The notes below the pieces were generated by a model. The model was given only the letters and a program-made list of their open reading frames with translations, did not search any database and was not told where the DNA came from. Position numbers and translations under genes: made by a program. Of a stretch of DNA of 64,000 nucleotides, positions 14,592 through 26,941 are shown piece by piece (the first letter of the stretch is position 1; the number at the start of each line of letters is the position of its first letter). Source of the DNA: Sipunculus nudus (Eukaryota > Annelida > Sipuncula > Golfingiida > Sipunculidae). The DNA is taken from NCBI GenBank assembly GCA_026874595.1, contig CM049318.1:17410241-17474240 (forward strand), given 5' to 3'.

Positions 14592-16840
14592 TTGGCTACA
14601 CAGCACTTCCGCTTTGTGAACATTAATATCAAATTAAAGGGCAAAATCGATCAATCCAAATCACAAATGTATAATTCTGCTACTTTCAAAAAGTTATTTA
14701 TTGATTTCTGGGACCCAGTTTCCTATTTTAACACAATTTACTTACATTGTTATAATATATATGACATTATTAGACTCCCGCAAGGTCAATTAATACATTA
14801 TTTCTTCATAAAATGTTGCAAAAAAGCATTTATTAAGACATAATCCCTTTGCTTACACTTTGCTTATGCTTTGCATATTCTTTGCTTACGGCGAAATCAT
14901 CACTGGAATGACACATTTTCCTCAAAAGTACACGCTGATATGACCCATAGGGACGCAGAAGGGTGCCCTGGCTACACAGCAGTTCCCCTTTGTGAACATC
15001 AATATCAAAATAAAGGGCAAAATCGTTCAATCAAAATTACAAATGTATAATTCTGCTACTTTCAAAAAGTCATTGATTGATTTCTGGGACCCGTTTTCCT
15101 ATTTTAACACAATTTACTTACATTGTTATAATATATCTGAGACTATTAGGCTCACGCATGGTCAATTAATACATTATTTCTTCAGAAAATGTTGCAAAAA
15201 AGCATTTATTAAGACATAATCCCTTTGCGGAGACTTTGCGTATGCTTTGCTTATTCTTTGCTTACGGCGAAATCATCACTGGAATGACACATTTTGTTAA
15301 AAATACACGTTGATATGACTCATAGGGACGCAGAAGGGTACCCTGGCTACACAGCATTTCCGCTTTGTGAACATTAATATCAAAATAAAGGGCAAAATCG
15401 TTAAATCAAAATCACAAATGTATAATTCTCCTACTTAATTAAAGTCATTTATTGATTTCTGGGACCCATTTTCCAATTTAAACACAATTTTATTACATTG
15501 CTTTAATATTTCTGATATTATTAGAATCCCGCAATGTCAATTAATACATTACTTCTCCAGAAAATGGTGCAAAAAAGCATTTATTAAGACATAATCCCTT
15601 TGCTTACACTTTATTTATGTTTTGCTTATTCTTTGCTTACGGCGAAATCATCACTGGCTTGACGCATTATCCTAAAAATACACACTGATATGACCCAAAG
15701 GGACGCAGACGGGTTCCCTGGCTACACAGCAGTTCTGATTAGTGAACTTTAATATCAAAATAAAGGGCTAAATCGTTCAATCAAAATCACAAATGTATAA
15801 CTGTGGTACTTTCAAAAAGTCATTTATTGATTTCTGGGACCCAGTTTCCTATGTTAACACAATTTACTTACATTGTTATAATATATATGACATTATTAGA
15901 CTCCCGCAAGGTCAATTAATACATTATTTCTTCATAAAATGTTGCAAAAAAGCATTTATTAAGACATAATCCCTTTGCTTACACTTTGCTTATGCTTTGC
16001 TTATTCTTTGCTTACGGCGAAATCATCACTGGAATGACACATTTTCCTAAAAATGCACGCTGATATGACCCATAGCGGCGCAGAAGGTTTCCCTGGCTAC
16101 ACAGCAGTTCCGCTTTTTGAACATTAATATCAAAATAAAGGGCAAAATCGTTCAATCAAAATCACAAATGTATAATTCTCCTACTTAATAAAAGTCATTT
16201 ATTGATTTCTGGGACCCATTTTCCAATTTAAACACAATTTTCTTACATTGCTTTAATATTTCTGATATTATTAGATTCCCGCAATGTCAATTAATACATT
16301 ATTTCTTCAGAAAATGGTGCCAAAAAGCATTTATTAAGACATAATCCCTTTGCTTACACTTTATTTATGTTTTGCTTATTCTTTGCTTACGGCGAAATCA
16401 TTACTGGAATGACACATTTTCCTAAAAATACACACTGATATGACCCATAGGGACGCAGACGGGTTCCCTGGCTACACAGCAGTTCTGATTAGTGAACTTT
16501 AATATCAAAATAAAGGGCAAAATCCTTCAATCAAAATCACAAATGTATAACTGTGGTACTTTCAAAAAGTCATTTATTGATTTCTGGGACCCATTTTTCC
16601 ATTTAAACACAATTTACTTATATTGTTAAAATATATCTGATATTATTAGACTCCCGCAAGGTCAATTAATACATTATTTCTTCATAAAATGTTGCAAAAA
16701 AGCATTTATTAAGACAATCCATTTACTTACACTTTATTTATGTTTTGCTTATTCTTTGCTTACGGTGAAATCATCACTGGAATGACACATTTTGCTAAAA
16801 ATACACGCTGATAGGACCCATAGGGACGCAGAAGGGTTCA
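14592..16840 (+). repeat. HOR-A, short 6-monomer variant copy (2,249 bp)
   Basis: It begins with m0, m1 and m2 identical in type to the flanking full copies, then a hybrid m3 (head 15743 as in m3, body GTTTCCTATGTTAAC as near 6408), then an ACCCATAGCGGCGC monomer (16075) matching the one near 6639 but with the m8 tail, then m9 (16492). Monomers m4-m7 of the full unit are missing. The unit is therefore not a simple deletion: it carries material that elsewhere occurs in the 6.4-6.8 kb segment. It is flanked on both sides by full 10-monomer copies. Confidence 0.88.
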
Positions 16841-19800
16841 TTGGCTACACAGCACTTCCGCTTTGTGAACATTAATATCAAATTAAAGGGCAAAATCGAT
16901 CAATCCAAATCACAAATGTATAATTCTGCTACTTTCAAAAAGTTATTTATTGATTTCTGGGACCCAGTTTCCTATTTTAACACAATTTACTTACATTGTT
17001 ATAATATATATGACATTATTAGACTCCCGCAAGGTCAATTAATACATTATTTCTTCATAAAATGTTGCAAAAAGCATTTATTAAGACATAATCCCTTTGT
17101 TTACACTTTGCTTATGCTTTGCATATTCTTTGCTTACGGCGAAATCATCACTGGAATGACACATTTTCCTCAAAAGTACACGCTGATATGACCCATAGGG
17201 ACGCAGAAGGGTGCCCTGGCTACACAGCAGTTCCCCTTTGTGAACATCAATATCAAAATAAAGGGCAAAATCGTTCAATCAAAATTACAAATGTATAATT
17301 CTGCTACTTTCAAAAATTCATTGATTGATTTCTGGGACCCGTTTTCCTATTTTAACACAATTTACTTACATTGTTATAATATATCTGAGACTATTAGGCT
17401 CACGCATGGTCAATTAATACATTATTTCTTCAGAAAATGTTGCAAAAAAGCATTTATTAAGACATAATCCCTTTGCGGAGACTTTGCGTATGCTTTGCTT
17501 ATTCTTTGCTTACGGCGAAATCATCACTGGAATGACACATTTTGTTAAAAATACACGTTGATATGACTCATAGGGACGCAGAAGGGTACCCTGGCTACAC
17601 AGCATTTCCGCTTTGTGAACATTAATATCAAAATAAAGGGCAAAATCGTTAAATCAAAATCACAAATGTATAATTCTCCTACTTAATTAAAGTCATTTAT
17701 TGATTTCTGGGACCCATTTTCCAATTTAAACACAATTTTATTACATTGCTTTAATATTTCTGATATTATTAGAATCCCGCAATGTCAATTAATACATTAC
17801 TTCTCCAGAAAATGGTGCAAAAAAGCATTTATTAAGACATAATCCCTTTGCTTACACTTTATTTATGTTTTGCTTATTCTTTGCTTACGGCGAAATCATC
17901 ACTGGCTTGACGCATTATCCTAAAAATACACACTGATATGACCCAAAGGGACGCAGACGGGTTCCCTGGCTACACAGCAGTTCTGATTAGTGAACTTTAA
18001 TATCAAAATAAAGGGCTAAATCGTTCAATCAAAATCACAAATGTATAATTTTGCTACTTTCAAAAAGTCATTTATTGATTTCTGGGACCCGTTTTCCTAT
18101 TTTAACACAATTTACTTACATTGTTATAATATATCTGATATTGTTAGGCTCCCGCAAGGTCAATTAATACATTATTTCTTCATAAAATGTTGCAAAAAAG
18201 CATTTATTAAGACATAATCCCTTTGCTTACACTTTGCTTATGCTTTGCTTATTCTTTGCTTACGGCGAAATCATCACTGGAATGACACATTTTCCTAAAA
18301 ATACACGCTGATATGACCCATAGGGACGCAGAAGGGATCCCTGGCTACACAGCACTTCCGCTTTGTGAACATTAATATCAAAATATAGGGCAAAATCGTT
18401 CAATCAAAATCACAAATGTATAATTCTGCTACTTTCAAAAAGTCATTTATTGATTTCTTGGACCCATTTTCCTATTTTAACACAATTTACTTACATTGTT
18501 ATAATATATCTAATATTATTAGGCTCACGCATGGTCAATTAATACATTATTTCTTCAGAAAATGTGGCAAAAAAGCATTTATTAAGACATAATCCCTTTG
18601 CTTACATTTTATTTATGTTTTGCTTATTCTTTGCTTTCGGCGAAATCATCACTGGAATGACACATTTTCCTAAAAATACACACTGATATGACCCACAGGG
18701 ACGCAGACGGGTTCCCTGGCTACACAGCACTTCCGCTTTGTGAACATTAATATCAAAATATAGGGCAAAATCGTTCATTCAAAATCACAAATGTATAATT
18801 CTGCTACTTTCAAAAAGTCATTTATTGATTTCTTGGACCCATTTTCCTATTTTAACACAATTTACTTACATTGTTATAATATATCTGATATTGTTAGGCT
18901 CCCGCAAGGTCAATTAATACATTATTTCTTCATAAAATGTTGCAAAAAAGCATTTATTAAGACATAATCCATTTACTTACACTTTATTTATGTTTTGCTT
19001 ATTCTTTGCTTACGGTGAAATCTTCACTGGAATGACACATTTTCCTAAAAATACACGCTGATATGACCCATAGGGACGTAGAAGGGTTCACTGGCAACAC
19101 AGCAGTTCCGCTTTGTGAACGTTAATATCAAAATATAGGGCAAATTCGTTCAATTCAAACCACAAATGTATAATTCTGCTACTTTCAAAAAGTCATTTAT
19201 TGATTTCTTGGACCCATTTTCCTATTTTAACACAATTTACTTACATTGTTATAATATATCTGACATTATTAGACTCCCGCAAGGTGAATTAATACATTAT
19301 TTCTTTATAAAATGTTCCAAAAAAGCATTTATTAAGACTTAATCCCTTTGCTTACACTCTGCTTATGCTTTGCTTATTCTTTGCTTACGGCGAAATCATC
19401 ACTGGAATGACACATTTTCCTAAAAATACACGCGGATATGACCCATAGGGACGCAGAAGGGTGCCCTGGCTACACAGCAGTTCCGCTTTGTGAACATCAA
19501 TATCAAAATAAAGGGCAAAATCGTTCAATCAAAATCACAAATGTATAATTCTGCTACTTTCAAAAAGTCATTTATTGATTTCTAGGACCCGTTTTCCTAT
19601 GTTAAGACAATTTACTTACATTGTTATAATATATCTGATATTATTAGGCTCCCGCAAGGTCAATTTATACATTATTTCTTCATAAAATGTTGCAAAACAG
19701 CATTTATTAAGACATAATCCCTTTGCTTACATTTTGCTTATGCTTTGCTTATTCTTTGCTTACGGCGAAATCATCACTGGAATGACACATTTTCCTAAAA

Positions 19801-20588
19801 ATCCACGCTGATATGACCCATAGGGACGCCGAAGGGTTCCCTGGCTACACAGCAGTTCCGCTTTGTGAACATTTATATCAAAATAAAGGGCAAAATCGTT
19901 CAATCAAAATCACAAATGTATAATTCTCCTACTTAATAAAAGTCATTTATTGATTTCTGGGACCCATTTTCCAATTTAAACACAATTTTCTTACATTGCT
20001 TTAATATTTCTGATATTATTAGATTCCCGCAATGTCAATTAATACATTATTTCTTCAGAAAATGGTGCCAAAAAGCATTTATTAAGACATAATCCCTTTG
20101 CTTACACTTTATTTATGTTTTGCTTATTCTTTGCTTACGGCGAAATCATTACTGGAATGACACATTTTCCTAAAAATACACACTGATATGACCCATAGGG
20201 ACGCAGACGGGTTCCCTGGCTACACAGCAGTTCTGATTAGTGAACTTTAATATCAAAATAAAGGGCAAAATCCTTCAATCAAAATCACAAATGTATAACT
20301 GTGGTACTTTCAAAAAGTCATTTATTGATTTCTGGGACCCATTTTTCCATTTAAACACAATTTACTTATATTGTTAAAATATATCTGATATTATTAGACT
20401 CCCGCAAGGTCAATTAATACATTATTTCTTCATAAAATGTTGCAAAAAAGCATTTATTAAGACAATCCATTTACTTACACTTTATTTATGTTTTGCTTAT
20501 TCTTTGCTTACGGTGAAATCATCACTGGAATGACACATTTTGCTAAAAATACACGCTGATAGGACCCATAGGGACGCAGAAGGGTTCA
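16841..20588 (+). repeat. HOR-A, full 10-monomer copy 2 (3,748 bp)
   Basis: Same order m0-m9 as the copy at 10843, ending at the next m0 at 20589. It is one base shorter because the A-tract near 17066 has five A instead of six. That loss also joins two reading frames and yields an open frame of 116 codons (16841-17191), a good example of an indel-made frame. A private base change lies near 17316 (AAAAATTCATTG instead of AAAAAGTCATTG). Confidence 0.92.
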
Positions 20589-21780
20589 TTGGCTACACAG
20601 CACTTCCGCTTTGTGAACATTAATATCAAATTAAAGGGCAAAATCGATCAATCCAAATCACAAATGTATAATTCTGCTACTTTCAAAAAGTTATTTATTG
20701 ATTTCTGGGACCCAGTTTCCTATTTTAACACAATTTACTTACATTGTTATAATATATATGACATTATTAGACTCCCGCAAGGTCAATTAATACATTATTT
20801 CTTCATAAAATGTTGCAAAAAAGCATTTATTAAGACATAATCCCTTTGCTTACACTTTGCTTATGCTTTGCATATTCTTTGCTTACGGCGAAATCATCAC
20901 TGGAATGACACATTTTCCTCAAAAGTACACGCTGATATGACCCATAGGGACGCAGAAGGGTGCCCTGGCTACACAGCAGTTCCCCTTTGTGAACATCAAT
21001 ATCAAAATAAAGGGCAAAATCGTTCAATCAAAATTACAAATGTATAATTCTGCTACTTTCAAAAAGTCATTGATTGATTTCTGGGACCCGTTTTCCTATT
21101 TTAACACAATTTACTTACATTGTTATAATATATCTGAGACTATTAGGCTCACGCATGGTCAATTAATACATTATTTCTTCAGAAAATGTTGCAAAAAAGC
21201 ATTTATTAAGACATAATCCCTTTGCGGAGACTTTGCGTATGCTTTGCTTATTCTTTGCTTACGGCGAAATCATCACTGGAATGACACATTTTGTTAAAAA
21301 TACACGTTGATATGACTCATAGGGACGCAGAAGGGTACCCTGGCTACACAGCATTTCCGCTTTGTGAACATTAATATCAAAATAAAGGGCAAAATCGTTA
21401 AATCAAAATCACAAATGTATAATTCTCCTACTTAATTAAAGTCATTTATTGATTTCTGGGACCCATTTTCCAATTTAAACACAATTTTATTACATTGCTT
21501 TAATATTTCTGATATTATTAGAATCCCGCAATGTCAATTAATACATTACTTCTCCAGAAAATGGTGCAAAAAAGCATTTATTAAGACATAATCCCTTTGC
21601 TTACACTTTATTTATGTTTTGCTTATTCTTTGCTTACGGCGAAATCATCACTGGCTTGACGCATTATCCTAAAAATACACACTGATATGACCCAAAGGGA
21701 CGCAGACGGATTCCCTGGCTACACAGCAGTTCTGATTAGTGAACTTTAATATCAAAATAAAGGGCTAAATCGTTCAATCA
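20589..21780 (+). repeat. HOR-A, truncated last copy (m0-m2 and m3 head)
   Basis: Monomers m0 (20613), m1 (20989), m2 (near 21364) and the head of m3 (GGGCTAAATCG near 21763) follow the HOR-A order. The same monomer then switches to a type III body (AACTGTGGTAC at 21797, ACCATTTAAAC) and ends with a shortened A-tract and CATAATCCATTTGC, the tail that recurs at the end of HOR-B monomer n6 (24186). This is the HOR-A to HOR-B junction; the exact crossover cannot be placed inside the identical stretch between diagnostic bases. Confidence 0.85.
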
Positions 21781-22112
21781 AAATCACAAATGTATAACTG
21801 TGGTACTTTCAAAAAGTCATTTATTGATTTCTGGGACCCATTTTACCATTTAAACACAATTTACTTATATTGTTATAATATATCTGATATTATTAGACTC
21901 CCGCAAGGTCAATTAATACATTATTTCTTCATAAAATGTTGCAAAAAACATTTATTAAGACATAATCCATTTGCTTACACTTTATTTATGTTTTGCTTAT
22001 TCTTTGCTTACGGTGAAATCATCACTGGAATGACACATTTTCCTAAAAATACACGCTGATATGACCCATAGGGACGCAGAAGGGTTCACTGGCTACACAG
22101 CACTTCCGCTTT

Positions 22113-24356
22113 GTGAACATCAATATCAAAATAAAGGGCAAAATCGATCAATCAAAATCACAAATGTATAATTCTGGTACTTTCAAAAAGTCATTTATTG
22201 ATTTCTGGGACCCAGTTTCCTATTTTAACACAATTTACTTACATTGGTATAATATATCTGACATTATTAGACTCCTGCAAGGTCAATTAATACATTATTT
22301 CTTCAGAAAATGTTGCAAAAAAGCATTTATTAAGACATAATCCCTTTGCGTAGATTTTGCGTATGCTTTGCTTATTCTTTGCTTACGGCGAAATCATCAC
22401 TGGAATGACACATTTTGTTAAAAATACACGCTGATATGAAATATAGGGGCGCAGAAGGGTTCCCTGGCTACACAACAGTTCCGCTTAGTGAACATTAATA
22501 TCAAAATAAAGGGCAAAATCGTTCAATCAAAATCACAAATGTATAATTCTGCTACCTTCAAAAAGTCATTTATTGATTTCTTGGACCCGTTTTCCTATTT
22601 TAACACAATTTACTTACATTGTTATAATATATCAGGCATAATTAGTCTCCCGCAAGGTCAATTAATACATTATTTCTTCATAAAATGTTGCAAAAAAGCA
22701 TTTATTAAGACATAATCCCTTTGCTTACACTTTGCTTATGCTTTGCTTATTCTTTGCTTACGGCGAAATCATCACTGGAATGACACATTTTCCTAAAAAT
22801 ACACGCTGATATGACCCATAGGGACGCAGAAGGGTGCCCTGGCTACACAGCAGTTCCACTTTGTGAGCATCAATATCAAAATAAAGGGCAAAATCGTTCA
22901 ATCAAAATCACAAATGTATAATTCTGCTACTTTCAAAAAGTCATTTATTGATTTCTGGGACCCGTTTTCCTATTTTAACACAATTTACTTACAGTGTTAT
23001 AATATATCTGATATTATTAGGCACACGCATTGTCAATTAATACATTATTTCTTCAGAAAATGTTGCAAAAAAGCATTTTTTAAGACATAATCCCTTTGCG
23101 TAGACTTTGCGTATGCTTTGCTTATTCTTTGCTTACGGCGAAATCATCACTGGAATGACACATTTTGTTAAAAAAACGCTGATATGACTCATAGGGGAGC
23201 AGAAGGGTTACCTGGCTACACAACAGTTCCGCTTTGTGAACATTAATATCAAAATAAAGGGCAAAATCGTTCAATCAAAATCACAAATGTGTAATTCTGC
23301 TACTTTCAAAAAGTCATTTATTGATTTTTGGACCCATCTTCCTATTTTTACACAATTTACTTACATTGTTATAATATATATGACATTATTAGACTCCCGC
23401 AAGGTCAATTAATACATAATATCTTCATAAAATGTTGCAAAAAAGCAGTAATTAAGACATAATCCCTTTGCTTACACTTTATTTATGTTTTGCTTATTCT
23501 TTGCTTACGGCGAAATCATCACTGGAATGACACATTTTCCTAAAAATACACACTGATATGACCCATAGGGACGCAGACGGGTTCCCTGGCTACACAGCAG
23601 TTCTGATTAGTGAACTTTAATATCAAAATAAAGGGCAAAATCGTTCAATCAAAATCACAAATGTATAACTGTGGTACTTTCAAAAAGTCATTTATTGATT
23701 TCTGGGACCCATTTTTCCATTTAAACACAATTTACTTATATTGTTTTAATATATCTGATATTATTAGACTCCCGCAAGGTCAATTAATACATTATTTCTT
23801 CATAAAATGTTGCAAAAAAGCATTTATTAAGACAATCCATTTACTTACACTTTATTTATGTTTTGCTTATTCTTTGCTTACGGTGAAATCATCACTGGAA
23901 TGACACATTTTCCTAAAAATACACGCTGATAGGACCCATAGGGACGCAGAAGGGTTCATTGGCTACACAGCACTTCCGCTTTGTGAACATTAATATCAAA
24001 TTAAAGGGCAAAATCGATCTATCAAAATCACAAATGTATAATTCTGCTACTTTCAAAAAGTTATTTATTGATTTCTGGGAACCAGTTTCCTATTTTAACA
24101 CAATTTACTTACATTGTTATAATATATATGACATTATTAGACTCCCGCAAGGTCAATTAATACATTATTTCTTCATAAAATGTTGCAAAAAACATTTATT
24201 AAGACATAATCCATTTGCTTACACTTTATTTATGTTTTGCTTATTCTTTGCTTACGGTGAAATCATCACTGGAATGACACATTTTCCTAAAAATACACGC
24301 TGATATGACCCATAGGGACGCAGAAGGGTTCACTGGCTACACAGCACTTCCGCTTT
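22113..24356 (+). repeat. HOR-B, 6-monomer copy 1 (2,244 bp)
   Basis: Monomers n1 (22113; CATTGGTATAATAT, CTCCTGCAAGG), n2 (22488; GAAATATAGGGGCGC head, ATCAGGCATAATTAG), n3 (22863; CCACTTTGTGAGCATC, ACAGTGTTAT), n4 (23236; shortened GTTAAAAAAACGC linker, GATTTTTGGACCC), n5 (23610; TTCTGATTAG head, AAGACAATCC) and n6 (23983; AAATTAAAGGGC, GGGAACCAGTTTCC). Lengths are 375, 375, 373, 374, 373 and 374, summing exactly to 2,244. The short monomers come from the deletions named above. Confidence 0.93.
23610..23903 (+). other. 97-codon open frame from a 2-bp deletion (monomer n5)
   Basis: In n5 monomers AAGACATAATCC is shortened to AAGACAATCC, which removes the TAA that ends the usual frame and adds 22 codons through the subrepeat block. 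The same form recurs at 26227, 33355, 36720, 48707 and within 61024-61368. It begins at GTG. The repeat explains its recurrence; there is no sign of selection for protein. Confidence 0.72.
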
Positions 24357-26941
24357 GTGAACATCAATATCAAAATAAAGGGCAAAATCGATCAATCAAA
24401 ATTACAAATGTATAATTCTGGTACTTTCAAAAAGTCATTTATTGATTTCTGGGACCCAGTTTCCTATTTTAACACAATTTACTTACATTGGTATAATATA
24501 TCTGACATTATTAGACTCCTGCAAGGTCAATTAATACATTATTTCTTCAGAAAATGTTGCAAAAAAGCATTTATTAAGACATAATCCCTTTGCGTAGATT
24601 TTGCGTATGCTTTGCTTATTCTTTGCTTACGGCGAAATCATCACTGGAATGACACATTTTGTTAAAAATACACGCTGATATGAAATATAGGGGCGCAGAA
24701 GGGTTCCCTGGCTACACAACAGTTTCCCTTAGTGAACATTAATATCAAAATAAAGGGCAAAATCGTTCAATCAAAATCACAAATGTATAATTCTGCTACC
24801 TTCAAAAAGTCATTTATTGATTTCTTGGACCCGTTTTCCTATTTTAACACAATTTACTTACATTGTTATAATATATCAGGCATTTTTAGTCTCCCGCAAG
24901 GTCAATTAATACATTATTTCTTCATAAAATGTTGCAAAAAAGCATTTATTAAGACATAATCCCTTTGCTTACACTTTGCTTGTGCTTTGCTTATTCTTTG
25001 CTTACGGCGAAATCATCACTGGAATGACACATTTTCCTAAAAATACACGCTGATATGACCCATAGGGACGCAGAAGGGTGCCCTGGCTACACAGCAGTTC
25101 CACTTTGTGAGCATCAATATCAAAATAAAGGGCAAAATCGTTCAATCAAAATCACAAATGTATAATTCTGCTACTTTCAAAAAGTCATTTATTGATTTCT
25201 GGGACCCGTTTTCCTATTTTAACACAATTTACTTACAGTGTTATAATATATCTGATATTATTAGGCACACGCATTGTCAATTAATACATTATTTCTTCAG
25301 AAAATGTTGCAAAAAAGCATTTTTTAAGACATAATCCCTTTGCGTAGACTTTGCGTATGCTTTGCTTATTCTTTGCTTACGGCGAAATCATCACTGGAAT
25401 GACACATTTTGTTAAAAAAACGCTGATATGACTCATAGGGGAGCAGAAGGGTTACCTGGCTACACAACAGTTCCGCTTTGTGAACATTAATATCAAAATA
25501 AAGGGCAAAATCGTTCAATCAAAATCACAAATGTGTAATTCTGCTACTTTCAAAAAGTCATTTATTGATTTTTGGACCCATCTTCCTATTTTTACACAAT
25601 TTACTTACATTGTTATAATATATATGACATTATTAGACTCCCGCAAGGTCAATTAATACATAATATCTTCATAAAATGTTGCAAAAAAGCAGTAATTAAG
25701 ACATAATCCCTTTGCTTACACTTTATTTATGTTTTGCTTATTCTTTGCTTACGGCGAAATCATCACTGGAATGACACATTTTCCTAAAAATACACACTGA
25801 TATGACCCATAGGGACGCAGACGGGTTCCCTGGCTACACAGCAGTTCTGATTAGTGAACTTTAATATCAAAATAAAGGGCAAAATCGTTCAATCAAATTC
25901 ACAAATGTATAACTGTGGTACTTTCAAAAAGTCATTTATTGATTTCTGAGACCCATTTTTCCATTTAAACACAATTTACTTATATTGTTTTAATATATCT
26001 GATATTATTAGACTCCCGCAAGGTCAATTAATACATTATTTCTTCATAAAATGTTGCAAAAAAGCATTTATTAAGACAATCCATTTACTTACACTTTATT
26101 TATGTTTTGCTTATTCTTTGCTTACGGTGAAATCATCACTGGAATGACACATTTTCCTAAAAATACACGCTGATATGACCCATAGGGACGCAGAAGGGTG
26201 CCCTGGCTACACAGCAGTTCCACTTTGTGAGCATCAATATCAAAATAAAGGGCAAAATCGTTCAATCAAAATCACAAATGTATAATTCTGCTACTTTCAA
26301 AAAGTCATTTATTGATTTCTGGGACCCGTTTTCCTATTTTAACACAATTTACTTACAGTGTTATAATATATCTGATATTATTAGGCACACGCATTGTCAA
26401 TTAATACATTATTTCTTCATAAAATGTTGCAAAAAAGCATTTATTAAGACAATCCATTTACTTACACTTTATTTATGTTTTGCTTATTCTTTGCTTACGG
26501 TGAAATCATCACTGGAATGACACATTTTCCTAAAAATACACGCTGATAGGACCCATAGGGACGCAGAAGGGTTCATTGGCTACACAGCACTTCCGCCTTG
26601 TGAACATTAATATCAAATTAAAGGGCAAAATCGATCTATCAAAATCACAAATGTATAATTCTGCTACTTTCAAAAAGTTATTTATTGATTTCTGGGAACC
26701 AGTTTCCTATTTTAACACAATTTACTTACATTGTTATAATATATATGACATTATTAGACTCCCGCAAGGTCAATTAATACATTATTTCTTCAGAAAATGT
26801 TGCAAAAAAGCATTTATTAAGACATAATCCCTTTGCTTACACTTTATTTATGCTTTGCTTATTCTCTGCTTACGGCGAAATCATCACTGGAATGACACAT
26901 TTTCCTGAAAATACACGCGGATATGACCCACAGGGACGCAG
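24357..26941 (+). repeat. HOR-B, copy 2, with one extra hybrid monomer
   Basis: The order n1 (24357), n2 (24732), n3 (25107), n4 (25480), n5 (25854) repeats copy 1, followed by an additional monomer at 26227 that has the head and body of n3 (CCACTTTGTGAGCATC, ACAGTGTTAT, GGCACACGCATTG) and the tail of n5 (AAGACAATCCATTTAC), then n6 (26600). The extra unit makes this copy seven monomers long. After n6 the array changes to the GTTGGGTTCCCTGG type that starts the HOR-C-related block. Confidence 0.9.
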
